Source: Streptomyces prunicolor NBRC 13075 (lineage in GTDB: Bacteria > Actinomycetota > Actinomycetes > Streptomycetales > Streptomycetaceae). Taken from it: a stretch of 62,494 bases of DNA. The position numbers were made by a program, and so were the translations under genes. The DNA is taken from positions 1 to 62,494 of the forward strand of contig NZ_BARF01000129.1 in NCBI RefSeq assembly GCF_000367365.1, written 5' to 3'. Position 1 is the first letter of the stretch. The number at the start of each line of letters is the position of its first letter. Below the pieces are notes generated by a model. It worked only from the letters and a program-made list of their open reading frames with translations, searched no databases and was not told where the DNA came from. Positions 1-7,601 of the stretch are shown piece after piece.

Positions 1-627
1 GAGCGCGGCGGCGAGGACCGGGAAGGCCAGCAGCACGAGGACGGCGGTCAGCAGCACGTTCCACACGAAGATCGGCATGCGGAACATCGTCATGCCCGGT
101 GCGCGCATGCAGATGATCGTGGTGATGAAGTTGACCGCACCGAGGATCGTGCCGAAGCCGGAGAACGCCAGACCCATGATCCACATGTCGGCGCCGATGC
201 CGGGGGAACGGACCGCGTCCGACAGCGGGGAGTAGGCGAACCAGCCGAAGTCTGCCGCGCCTTGGGGAGTGAGGAAGCCGCCCACCGCGATCGTCGAGCC
301 GAAGAGATACAGCCAGTAGGCGAACATGTTCAGGCGGGGGAAGGCGACGTCCGGGGCGCCGATCTGGAGCGGCATGATCCAGTTGGCGAAGCCGGCGAAC
401 AGGGGCGTCGCGAACATCAGCAGCATGATCGTGCCGTGCATCGTGAACGCCTGGTTGAACTGCTCGTTCGACATGATCTGCAGGCCGGGTCTGGCGAGTT
501 CGGCGCGCATGAGGAGCGCCATGACGCCGCCGATCAGGAAGAACGCGAACGACGTGACCAGGTACAGCGTCCCGATCGTCTTGTGGTCGGTGGTCGTCAG
601 CCACTTGATGCTCTTGAGGTCTCTCAC
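1..627 (-). CDS. ctaD: Cytochrome c oxidase subunit I, N-terminal part (gene runs off the window)
   Basis: Read leftwards from a GTG at 627 (preceded by AGGCGGGG), the protein begins VRDLKSIKWLTTTDHKTIG and goes through NEQFNQAFTMHGTIMLLMF and FANWIMPLQIGAPD. These are diagnostic segments of aa3-type oxidase subunit I, and the His of FTMHG is a heme-a ligand in the family. The subunit carries the heme a3/CuB centre that reduces O2 in the cytoplasmic membrane. About 209 codons are present; the C-terminal two thirds lie outside the window. The N-terminus is shorter than the roughly 30-residue extension I recall for the main Streptomyces CtaD, so this may be the second paralogue. No cta partner genes are visible on this side. 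Confidence 0.93.
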   Translation of the reverse strand, partial: MRDLKSIKWLTTTDHKTIGTLYLVTSFAFFLIGGVMALLMRAELARPGLQIMSNEQFNQAFTMHGTIMLLMFATPLFAGFANWIMPLQIGAPDVAFPRLNMFAYWLYLFGSTIAVGGFLTPQGAADFGWFAYSPLSDAVRSPGIGADMWIMGLAFSGFGTILGAVNFITTIICMRAPGMTMFRMPIFVWNVLLTAVLVLLAFPVLAAAL

Positions 628-732
628 GCCCCGCCTGTGTCCGCGCGCCGCCCGCACGTCACACTCGACGGACGCGAGGAGAATCACGAAATCGGGTGTG
701 ACGATCGCCCCGGTGCCGGACACGAACGGGAC

Positions 733-1254
733 ATGAGCAACGACGAGAACTTCGCCGCTGCCTATCGCGAGCACTACTGGGCGGTCAGCCGCTATGTTGC
801 GCGGCGACTGGACGGGCGGAGCAGCGAGGTCGAGGAAGTGGTGGCGGAGGTCTTCACCGTCGCCTGGCGCCGCCGTGCGGATCTGCCGGCGGCTCCGTTG
901 CCCTGGCTGTACGGCGTGGCCCGTAACTGCCTGGCCAATGCGGTGCGTGGGTACGGGCGGCGGCGTCGGCTTGTCGATCGGCTGGGCAACGACGAGAGCG
1001 CGCATGGGCGGCAGGTCGCGGCGGGGCCCGATGCGGAGGCGCCTGGTTCTTGGGTGCATGACGCGCTGGCGCGGTTGTCTCCGGCCGATCAGGAGGTGTT
1101 GCGGCTGACGGCGTGGGAGGAACTGGGCGTGGAGGAGGTTGCCGTGGTTCTTGGGTGTGGGGTGCGGGCTGCGGCTATGCGGTTGCATCGGGCGCGGCGG
1201 AGGTTGCGCGCCGAGATCGATCGACTCGCGGTGCTTGGAGGGGCGGGGCGATGA
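733..1254 (+). CDS. RNA polymerase sigma-70 family (ECF-like) sigma factor
   Basis: A 173-residue protein. Region 2 is at about residues 8-70 (YREHYWAVSRYVARRL, then EEVVAEVFTVAWRR and the PWLYGVARN segment) and region 4 at about 110-165 (LSPADQEVLRLTAWEELG, then the recognition helix before AAAMRLHRARRRL). I chose the ATG at 733 because the family N-terminus begins there; the open frame extends upstream only as antisense to ctaD. The next gene encodes a membrane-anchored protein of the type often paired with such sigma factors. That pairing suggests a sigma/anti-sigma-like module, but the signal it responds to cannot be read from sequence. Confidence 0.88.
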   Translation: MSNDENFAAAYREHYWAVSRYVARRLDGRSSEVEEVVAEVFTVAWRRRADLPAAPLPWLYGVARNCLANAVRGYGRRRRLVDRLGNDESAHGRQVAAGPDAEAPGSWVHDALARLSPADQEVLRLTAWEELGVEEVAVVLGCGVRAAAMRLHRARRRLRAEIDRLAVLGGAGR

Positions 1255-1303
1255 GCGTCGAAGGTGCCGCGATGTGTTGGTGGTCGGCTGCGGGTGCGTC
1301 GTG

Positions 1304-1339
1304 GCTGGTCGCGCAGTTCCCCGCGCCCCTTTGGGGCGC
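1304..1339. repeat. Streptomyces-type intergenic palindromic repeat
   Basis: The segment contains GTCGCGCAGTTCCCC followed by the perfect inverted repeat GCGCCCC-TTT-GGGGCGC (1323-1339). From memory, this GTCGCGCAGTTCCCCGCGCC-type unit occurs in many intergenic regions of Streptomyces genomes. It lies between the sigma factor and its downstream partner, where it could act as an attenuator or mRNA-processing hairpin. Function is unknown. Confidence 0.6.
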
Positions 1340-1386
1340 TACAGGTGGGGCGCTTTTCAGGTACCGCCCCTTTGAGGACCGTCTCC

Positions 1387-2286
1387 ATGGCTGATGAACT
1401 CGAACTCCTGCGTAGCGCCAACCCGTTCACGAGCGACGGACCCCTCTACGGTGATGGGCCGCTCGATCATCACGCCGAGCGCCGGCTCAACAGGCTGCTG
1501 CACGACCGGCGTTCACGGCGGTGCCGACTGCTGTGGAGTCTTGCGGCCACCGTGGCCGTGGCCGCGACCGTGCTCACTCTGGTGCTGGGCGGGCCGAGCA
1601 GTACCCCGGCGGTGGCGGCTCCCCGCGCCCTGGTCGTGCAGGCGCACTCCACCCCCGTATCCCTGAAGCAGCTCGCCGCCCTCGCCGCGGCGGTCGCGGC
1701 CGACGGAACTCCCGCTCTGCGCAGGGGAACCCATGTGCAGTCGTGGAGCCTCGGCATGTCCGACGGCAAGCCGCCGGTCACCGTCCCCGAGGAACGCATC
1801 GTGCGCTGGAACGCGGACGACAGTCACACGGAGCGGGACATCGAGGACGGGCGTGTCCTCAAGGAGACGACGTTTCCGCCGAGTTGGAGTGATGTCCCGC
1901 CCGATGCCCGGCCGCCGCACGACGTGGCGGGACTGCGGGCGTACCTCCAGGAGACGGCGTACAGCAAGACGCCGTTGACCACCCCCGAACTCCTGTCAGC
2001 AGTGGGGGAGTTGCTGGACCACTGGACGCTCGGGGCGCGTGAGTCGGCGGCGTTGGCGCGGCTGCTCGCCGGGGCCGACGGGTTGCGGCCGGTGGGGGAG
2101 GTGACCGACCGGCTCGGGCGGCACGGGCAGGCGTATGTGTATCAGCGGTCCGCCAGCCGCCTGATGCTGATCATGGACCCGGCCACCGGCGCCGTACTCG
2201 GACTGGAGAACACCTTCACGAAGGACCAGCCCGAGTACGGGGTCAAGGCGGGGGACGTCATGGAGTACAGCGCGTGGACGCGCTGA
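1387..2286 (+). CDS. CU044_5270-type membrane-anchored protein, partner of the sigma factor
   Basis: 299 residues. The short cytoplasmic N-terminus (MADELELLRSANPF) is followed by one transmembrane helix at about 38-58 and an extracytoplasmic domain of about 240 residues. Location directly after a sigma factor and this layout match the family annotated CU044_5270, which is thought to act with ECF sigma factors but is poorly characterised. The ATG at 1387 is preferred over an upstream frame-compatible ATG at 1264, because the upstream extension is low-complexity and overlaps the palindromic repeat. The stop abuts the folD stop from the other strand with no gap. No anti-sigma zinc motif (HxxxCxxC) is visible. 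Confidence 0.75.
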   Translation: MADELELLRSANPFTSDGPLYGDGPLDHHAERRLNRLLHDRRSRRCRLLWSLAATVAVAATVLTLVLGGPSSTPAVAAPRALVVQAHSTPVSLKQLAALAAAVAADGTPALRRGTHVQSWSLGMSDGKPPVTVPEERIVRWNADDSHTERDIEDGRVLKETTFPPSWSDVPPDARPPHDVAGLRAYLQETAYSKTPLTTPELLSAVGELLDHWTLGARESAALARLLAGADGLRPVGEVTDRLGRHGQAYVYQRSASRLMLIMDPATGAVLGLENTFTKDQPEYGVKAGDVMEYSAWTR

Positions 2287-3135
2287 TCACACCCCGAGCT
2301 GCCGGGCGGCGGCGGTCACCGTCTGTTCCAGGAGCGTGGCGATCGTCATCGGGCCGACGCCGCCCGGCACCGGCGTGATCAACGAGGCGCGGTCGGCGGC
2401 GGATTCGAAGTCCACGTCACCGATGTTGCCCGCGTTGTAGCCGGCGTCGATGACGACCGCGCCGGGCTTGATGTCCTCGCCGCGGATCAGCCGGGGGCGG
2501 CCCACGGCGGCGACCACGATGTCCGCCTCGCGCACCACCGCCGACAGGTCCTGGGTGCGGGAGTGGCAGTAGGTGACCGTCGCGTCGCGGGCCAGGAGGA
2601 GCATGCCGGCCGGCTTGCCGAGGATCGCGCTGCGGCCTACGACGACGGCACGCTTGCCGGACGGGTCGACGTCGTACTCGTCGAGCAGCCGGATGATGCC
2701 GCCGGGTGTGCAGGAGACGAAGCCCGGCAGGCCGAAGCTCATCGTCGCGAACGACGCGAAGGTGACGCCGTCCACGTCCTTCTCCGCCGCGATCGCCTCG
2801 AACGCGGCCCGCTCGTCGATGTGTTCACCCATCGGGTGCTGGAGCAGGATGCCGTGCACGGTGGGGTCGGCGGAGAGGGCGTCGAGGGTGGCGACCAGTT
2901 CGGCGGTGGTCGTGGCGGCGGGCAGTTCCACGTGCCGGGACTCGATGCCGGCCTTGCGGCTGCGGTTCTGCTTCATCCGGACGTACGTGACGGAGGCCGG
3001 GTCCGCGCCGACCAGAACCGTCGCCAGACAGGGCGCCGTACCGGTGCGCTCCTTGAGGTCGGCGGCCTTCTTCGCGGTGTCCTCGACGATGCGCCGGGCG
3101 AGCGCGGTGCCGTCCATGAGCCGTGCCTGAGACAT
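2287..3135 (-). CDS. folD: Bifunctional methylenetetrahydrofolate dehydrogenase / methenyltetrahydrofolate cyclohydrolase
   Basis: 282 residues. FolD interconverts 5,10-methylene-, methenyl- and 10-formyl-tetrahydrofolate, feeding purine and formyl-Met synthesis in the cytosol. Visible family motifs are the YVRMKQ segment with the catalytic Lys, GILLQHPMG, DVDGVT, the Rossmann segment VVVGRSAILGKPAGMLL and the C-terminal PVPGGVGPMT. The ATG at 3135 has a good ribosome binding site (AGGAGTGG). An in-frame extension up to 3231 is open only because it crosses the leader RNA described separately. The sequence differs clearly from the FolD I recall as the Streptomyces housekeeping enzyme, so it may be a second, conditionally expressed copy. 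Confidence 0.93.
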   Translation of the reverse strand: MSQARLMDGTALARRIVEDTAKKAADLKERTGTAPCLATVLVGADPASVTYVRMKQNRSRKAGIESRHVELPAATTTAELVATLDALSADPTVHGILLQHPMGEHIDERAAFEAIAAEKDVDGVTFASFATMSFGLPGFVSCTPGGIIRLLDEYDVDPSGKRAVVVGRSAILGKPAGMLLLARDATVTYCHSRTQDLSAVVREADIVVAAVGRPRLIRGEDIKPGAVVIDAGYNAGNIGDVDFESAADRASLITPVPGGVGPMTIATLLEQTVTAAARQLGV

Positions 3136-3159
3136 GATCCACTCCTGAGCTGGTTGACC

Positions 3160-3240
3160 AATCGCGCAGGCGCACGGCATCGACTCCGCGTGGGCCGCTC
3201 CACGGTGGTGCTCCACCTCAGCGCCAGTCACGACCCACGA
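3160..3240 (-). promoter_or_regulatory. Probable ZTP (pfl-type) riboswitch in the folD leader
   Basis: Read on the minus strand, the leader starts GGGTCGTGACTGGCG, then AGGTGGAGCACCACCGTGGAG with a GGTGG/CCACC hairpin, a variable stretch, and ends CCGTGCGCCTGCGC about 25 nt before the folD start. The TCGTGACTGGCG block, the short hairpin, GGAGCG and a 3' CGCCTG element in this order match the pfl motif that binds ZTP/ZMP. That riboswitch is known to precede folD, purH and other one-carbon genes. The 3' block is a variant of the consensus CCGCCTGGGC. The close spacing to the ribosome binding site fits control of translation. The motif was recognised by eye, not by a covariance model. Confidence 0.75.
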
Positions 3241-3291
3241 ACAGCCTAACCGAGGGTCCTACGGCCGGCCCTATGGCCTGTCTTACGGCCC

Positions 3292-4131
3292 TCAGGACCC
3301 GCTCTCCGCGGGCGGTGCCGTCGGGTCGACGCCGGCGAGGAATCCCCGGGCCTGTGCCGCGAGGCGTACAGCTCCGATGGCCTCCGCCCAGCGGGTGACC
3401 TCCGCCGCGAGCGCCCTGGCACCTGCCTCGTCGCCGGAGTCCCGGGCCAGGACGGCGAGCAGCAGTTGCTGGGAGAGGGTGCCGGGGACCGTGCCCGCGG
3501 CGGCGCCCAGCGTGGTCGCCCGGCGCCAGCGGTCCAGGGCGCGGGCGTGGTCACCGGCGTCGTGGTCGTGGTCGCCGAGGTGGCGTAGGGCCTCGCGGGC
3601 CAAGAGTGGGTCGTCGACCGACTCGGCGGCGCTCAGTGCGGACGCGTAGTGGGGCGGCGCGCCCGCCAAGTCGGCGAAGTGGTTGTCGGTGATCAGACCG
3701 AGGTACATCTCCGCCCAGCCCCGGCGTCCCTCGTCCGGCGCGCTGTCCCGCAGTGACTCCGCCTCGCGACGCAGGGACGCGAGGGCCTCAGGATCCTTCC
3801 CGTCGGGGCCCAACCGGAGCCGGCCGTCGACGACGAGCAACCGCCGGTAGGTGTTCCGCAGCCGCGCGAAGTCCAGGTCCCAGTCGCCGCCCGGGAACTC
3901 CTTCTCGGCCGCCTCGATACGTGCCGCCGCGGTGTCCGTACCGGCGAACCAGTCCTGCTCCAGGGCGACTTGGGCGGCGGCGCGGGCGATCCGCGCCCGG
4001 GGCTCGGGATCGTCGGTGGAGCATGTGTCGAGGAGACGGGAGGCGCGCTTCCATCGGCCCGTCACGCTCAACTCCTGTGCGGCGGCGATGAGTTCTTCGA
4101 CGGGTATGACCGCGTTCGCTGTGGATGTCAT
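3292..4131 (-). CDS. TPR-like helical protein of unknown function
   Basis: 279 residues, rich in Ala, Leu and Arg and built of helical hairpins that look like degenerate tetratricopeptide repeats (for example ALRHLGDHDHDAGDHARAL, then a LDRWRRA segment). There is no signal peptide or membrane segment, so it is probably cytosolic. The ATG at 4131 is chosen because the upstream extension crosses the divergent promoter region. It faces the MarR gene across 60 bp that carry repeated TAGTT/AACTA elements, so it is a likely MarR target. No catalytic motif is seen; a protein-interaction role is a guess. Confidence 0.75.
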   Translation of the reverse strand: MTSTANAVIPVEELIAAAQELSVTGRWKRASRLLDTCSTDDPEPRARIARAAAQVALEQDWFAGTDTAAARIEAAEKEFPGGDWDLDFARLRNTYRRLLVVDGRLRLGPDGKDPEALASLRREAESLRDSAPDEGRRGWAEMYLGLITDNHFADLAGAPPHYASALSAAESVDDPLLAREALRHLGDHDHDAGDHARALDRWRRATTLGAAAGTVPGTLSQQLLLAVLARDSGDEAGARALAAEVTRWAEAIGAVRLAAQARGFLAGVDPTAPPAESGS

Positions 4132-4142
4132 GCCGGGGAAGG

Positions 4143-4175
4143 TAGTTAGGCGAAAAACTATCCACAAGAAAACTA
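4143..4175. promoter_or_regulatory. Candidate MarR operator between divergent genes
   Basis: The AT-rich patch TAGTTAGGCGAAAAACTA (4143-4160) is an inverted repeat, and a third AACTA half-site lies at 4171-4175. It sits between the starts of the TPR-like gene (4131, leftward) and the MarR gene (4192, rightward), the usual place for an autoregulatory MarR operator. Confidence 0.5.
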
Positions 4176-4191
4176 CTGCGGGAGGCAGACG

Positions 4192-4692
4192 GTGGGGGAA
4201 GTGGTGGAGGACTCGGTGGACCGGCACGTGGCGGTCTGGGTGAAGGAACTCGCCTGGATGGACCCGGTGAAGGAGGCGATCTTCTTCCGGCTGGCGATCC
4301 TCGTGCGTCATGCCGGTCGGACGCGACGAGACATCCTCGACTCCGACGGGCTCAAGCAGTGGCAGTACAAGGTGCTGCTCATGCTGCGCAGGCTAGGGCC
4401 GCCGTACGAGACGAGCCCCTCACATCTCGCCGAGCTGCTCGGGCTGACCAGGGGTGCGCTGTCGGCGAGGCTGGCGACCGTCGAGGAGGCGGGGCTGATC
4501 GTCCGTACCCAGGAGACGGGGGACCGGCGGCGGGTGCGGGTGCGGCTCACCGACGCCGGATACGCCGTGTTCGAGCAGCATGCGGCGGCGGAGGAAGCGG
4601 GCGAGATCGCGCTGCTCGCAGCACTGACCCCAGCAGAGCGGCGGACGCTCGCAGACCTGCTGCGGAAACTGGTGCTCGCCGCCGAGTCGTAG
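4192..4692 (+). CDS. MarR family transcriptional regulator
   Basis: 166 residues. The winged helix is at about residues 45-130, with recognition-helix region PSHLAELLGLTRGALSARL and wing TQETGDRRRVRVRLT. The GTG start at 4192 has GGGAGG 8 nt upstream. MarR proteins are dimeric repressors, often released by phenolic or oxidative ligands. The divergent TPR-like gene and the shared operator-like repeats suggest local autoregulation. No efflux pump or enzyme gene that would hint at the ligand is directly adjacent. Confidence 0.9.
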   Translation: MGEVVEDSVDRHVAVWVKELAWMDPVKEAIFFRLAILVRHAGRTRRDILDSDGLKQWQYKVLLMLRRLGPPYETSPSHLAELLGLTRGALSARLATVEEAGLIVRTQETGDRRRVRVRLTDAGYAVFEQHAAAEEAGEIALLAALTPAERRTLADLLRKLVLAAES

Positions 4693-4770
4693 CCGAGCGC
4701 GCGGGTACCGTGCTCGCCGAGAAGGTCCAGGTCAGACGGGTGCTGATCCGGACCTTCGGCATCAACCTCG

Positions 4771-5136
4771 CTATCCGTCCCATGCCTGGATCATCGTCTG
4801 CCGGGTGATCTTGCCGTCCTCCAGCAGGAGCATCGACTCGGCGAGGACCCTGGCCCCGTCCGGGTACTGACACGACTCGCTGTAGGCGACCCGGTCCCCT
4901 TGTACGACGCACTCCTCCAGCTTGTGTGTCATGTCACGGCTGTAGACGTCGGCGAGCATCGCGCCGATCTCGTCCCGGCCGTGCAGGACCTTGGGGTGAC
5001 TGGGCTGGGTCTGGTGGTCGACGACGTGGATCTCGGCGTCGTCCGCGTAGAGCGACAGAAGTGTCGCCGCTGTGTGGTCTTCGATGCCCCGGCGCAGGGC
5101 TTCGGAGTCGAAGCCGGGGCGTGCCGCAGTGCCCAT
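4771..5136 (-). CDS. SnoaL-like / NTF2-fold nuclear transport factor family protein
   Basis: 121 residues. The pattern of an N-terminal helix, a LLSLYADDAEIHVVDHQT segment, the HGRDEIGAMLADVYSRD helix and alternating strands to a final WDG is typical of the small NTF2-like alpha+beta barrel. Members include ketosteroid isomerases, polyketide cyclases and many proteins of unknown activity. The ATG at 5136 follows a strong GAGGAGG site. No partner gene is adjacent and the activity cannot be predicted. Confidence 0.72.
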   Translation of the reverse strand: MGTAARPGFDSEALRRGIEDHTAATLLSLYADDAEIHVVDHQTQPSHPKVLHGRDEIGAMLADVYSRDMTHKLEECVVQGDRVAYSESCQYPDGARVLAESMLLLEDGKITRQTMIQAWDG

Positions 5137-5307
5137 GGTGACCTCCTCGGAGGGCCGCGGTCCACACAGGAGCGAGCCGCGACGGGCCTCTCCTACGAGA
5201 CTCCTCCGTCGCGCCGGGGTCGGCAAACGCAGCGGCGCGCTCCGCCTCACGGGTGAGCGGCGTCCGGTACCCGTGACCGCGCGGGGACCGGACGCGTTGC
5301 TGAGGGC

Positions 5308-5604
5308 ATGATCTCAACACGACGTATTGCCGCCGCCGTTGGTCTCGCCGTCGGGGTCACCGGCCTCGTCGCGCCGATGGCGAACGCCGCCGACGCGCCC
5401 GCCTTCAGGGACGGCAAGGTCAGCCCCGTCGCCCTGCTGGACTCGCTCGCGGTGAGTGAGATCCCCGCCGAGCACCAGGCGGAGATCCCGAAGGTCGCCA
5501 GTCAGCTCCAGGGCATGAACCACCTGAACGACCTCCAGCAGCTGCACCAGGTCACCGACCTCGCCGCGCCGGTCACGGGACTCCTCCCCAGCATCGAGCC
5601 GTGA
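5308..5604 (+). CDS. Small secreted protein of unknown function
   Basis: 98 residues with a clear Sec signal peptide: basic MISTRR, a hydrophobic core to about residue 22, and probable cleavage after ANA at about 27. The mature part (about 70 residues) is acidic, has no Cys, and contains the helix-prone segment QLQGMNHLNDLQQLHQ. Small secreted proteins of this kind are common in Streptomyces; no specific role is known to me. A strong terminator follows. Confidence 0.7.
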   Translation: MISTRRIAAAVGLAVGVTGLVAPMANAADAPAFRDGKVSPVALLDSLAVSEIPAEHQAEIPKVASQLQGMNHLNDLQQLHQVTDLAAPVTGLLPSIEP

Positions 5605-5640
5605 GCCCGCAGCGCTGATCCCGCGGAGCACACAGACCTT

Positions 5641-5668
5641 GAGGGCCGTCCGGAAACGGGCGGCCCTC
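5641..5668. terminator. Intrinsic terminator hairpin between convergent genes
   Basis: A 12-bp stem with a GAAA tetraloop: GAGGGCCGTCCG / CGGGCGGCCCTC, one G-T pair. It lies between the stop of the secreted-protein gene (5604) and the stop of the ABC exporter gene (5684, opposite strand), so it can serve both. There is no long T tract, as usual in high-GC actinomycetes. Confidence 0.8.
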
Positions 5669-5683
5669 AGCCGTTTCCCGAGG

Positions 5684-7438
5684 TCAGCCCGTCGTCGCCA
5701 GGAACTGCGTGGCCGCCAGCTCCGCGTAGAGCGCGTCGGCGGTCACCAGTTCCCGGTGCGTGCCCACCGCGCGGACGCGGCCCGCGTCCATGACGACGAT
5801 CCGGTCCGCCATCGTCACCGTGGACAGCCGGTGCGCGACGACCAGGACCGTCGTCGTACGGGCCACATCGGCGACGGTGTCGCGCAGGGCCGCCTCGTTC
5901 ACCGCGTCGAGCTGCGAGGTCGCCTCGTCGAGGAGGAGCAGCCGGGGGTGGCGCAGGAGCGCGCGGGCGATGGCCACGCGCTGGCGTTCGCCGCCCGAGA
6001 GGCGGGTGCCGCGGTGGCCGACCAGGGTGTCGATGCCCTTCGGAAGGCGGGCGATCAGGCCGTCGAGGCGGGTCGTCTTCAGGACGCGGGTGACGGCGGC
6101 GTCGTCTGCGTCCGGGTTGCCGAGCAGCAGGTTGTCGCGCAGAGAGCCGGACAGGACCGGGGCGTCCTGCTCCACATAGCCGATGGCGGACCGGAGCCCG
6201 GACAGTTCCCACTCCGCGAGGTCCCGGCCGTCGAGGGTGATGGCGCCGGACTCGGGGTCGTAGAAGCGCTCGATGAGGGAGAACACGGTGGTCTTGCCCG
6301 CGCCGGACGGGCCGACGAACGCTGTCATGCCCTGGGCCGGTACCTCGAAGGTCACGCCGTGGTGGACATAGGGGAGGTCGTCGGCGTAGCGGAAGCGGAC
6401 GCCGTCGAAGGCGAGGGCCGCGGGTTCGGCGCCGGGGGAGGGCAACTGGGCGGGCAGGGACGGGGGTTCGGCGGGGAGTTGGAGGGCCTCCTGGATGCGG
6501 GAGAGGGCCGCGGTGCCCGTCTGGTACTGCGTGATCGCGCCGACGACCTGCTGGATCGGCTGCATCAGGTAGAAGACGTAGAGGAGGAACGCGACCAGTG
6601 TGCCGACGTCGATCGAGCCCGTCGCCACCCGTGCGCCGCCCACCGCGAGGACGGTGATGAAGGCGACCTGCATCGACAGGGCCGCTGTATTGCCCGCGGC
6701 GGCGCTCCACTTGGCGGCCCGCACACTCTGCCGCCACGACTCCTCGGCCGCCGCGTGCAGGGTGCGCTCCTCGCGGTCCTCGGCGCCGGACGCCTTCACC
6801 GTGCGCAGCGCGCCCAGGATCCGCTCCAACGAGGCGCCCATCACGCCCACCGCGTCCTGTGCCTGCCGGCTGGCCCGGTTGATGCGCGGCAGGATCAGGG
6901 TGAGCACGGTGCCCGCGCCCGCGATCACGGCGAGGGTGACGCCCAGCAGCACCGGGTCAACGATGCCCATCATCACGACAGTTGCGACGAGCGTGAGCCC
7001 TCCGGTGCCGAGCCCGACCAGCGAGTCCGTGGTGACCTCGCGCAGCAGAGTCGTGTCCGAGGTGATGCGGGCCATCAGGTCGCCGGGCTCACTGCGGTCC
7101 ACGGCGGAGATCCGCAGCCGCAGCAGATAAGACGACAGCTTGCGTCGGGCACCGAGCACCACCGACTCCGCGGTACGCCGCAGAACGTATGAACCCAGCG
7201 CGCCCAGCGCCGCGTTGGCGACCACCAGCGCCGACATCGCGAGCAGCGCCCCGGTGATCGTCCGGTCGTGCGACAGGTCGTCGATGAGTCCCCGCGCCAC
7301 CAGCGGCAGCAGCAGCCCGGTGCCCCCGGTGACCAGCGAGAGCAACGCGCCCGCCAACAGGGCCCAGCGGTGCGGCCGTACGTAGTCGAGGAGCAGCCGC
7401 CAGGCCGGCGGGGCGCTCTGAGTCCCTGCGATGCTCAC
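5684..7438 (-). CDS. ABC exporter, fused permease and ATPase (multidrug/lipid type)
   Basis: 584 residues. The N-terminal half (about 20-310) has six predicted membrane helices of the type-1 exporter fold. The ATPase half has Walker A GPSGAGKTT at about 375, the signature LSGGERQR at about 478 and Walker B LLLLDEATS at about 498, followed by the AHRLST H-loop. It would work as a homodimer or with a half-transporter partner, exporting a lipid, peptide or drug. The substrate is not readable. It stands alone and is divergent from the mycothiol dehydrogenase gene. Confidence 0.93.
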   Translation of the reverse strand: MSIAGTQSAPPAWRLLLDYVRPHRWALLAGALLSLVTGGTGLLLPLVARGLIDDLSHDRTITGALLAMSALVVANAALGALGSYVLRRTAESVVLGARRKLSSYLLRLRISAVDRSEPGDLMARITSDTTLLREVTTDSLVGLGTGGLTLVATVVMMGIVDPVLLGVTLAVIAGAGTVLTLILPRINRASRQAQDAVGVMGASLERILGALRTVKASGAEDREERTLHAAAEESWRQSVRAAKWSAAAGNTAALSMQVAFITVLAVGGARVATGSIDVGTLVAFLLYVFYLMQPIQQVVGAITQYQTGTAALSRIQEALQLPAEPPSLPAQLPSPGAEPAALAFDGVRFRYADDLPYVHHGVTFEVPAQGMTAFVGPSGAGKTTVFSLIERFYDPESGAITLDGRDLAEWELSGLRSAIGYVEQDAPVLSGSLRDNLLLGNPDADDAAVTRVLKTTRLDGLIARLPKGIDTLVGHRGTRLSGGERQRVAIARALLRHPRLLLLDEATSQLDAVNEAALRDTVADVARTTTVLVVAHRLSTVTMADRIVVMDAGRVRAVGTHRELVTADALYAELAATQFLATTG

Positions 7439-7526
7439 GGTGCTCCTCGGGAATCGGTCGGAGCGTTCAGGCTACGTCGGTCACCGCCCGGGATGAGAAG
7501 GACGGTGGCGGTGACGGCCGTGGTGG

Positions 7527-7558
7527 TACGCGTGGGCCTTACCGATCAGTCACGCGTA
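7527..7558. promoter_or_regulatory. Inverted ACGCGT boxes in the divergent promoter region
   Basis: TACGCGTG at 7527-7534 and CACGCGTA at 7551-7558 form perfect 8-bp arms, centres 24 bp apart (about two helical turns), 44 bp before the mscR start. The position and spacing suggest a regulator binding site for mscR. The regulator is unknown. Confidence 0.45.
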
Positions 7559-7601
7559 GGGTCGTAGGCAGGGACAACGGCCGACGAAAGGGTTCAGGAC
7601 C

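Noticed and set aside
5639..7192. Long open frame on the plus strand opposite the ABC exporter
   Set aside because: It is antisense to a clear ABC exporter with all motifs, and its own composition (Arg, Gly, Asp and Gln runs) is the mirror of high-GC coding DNA.
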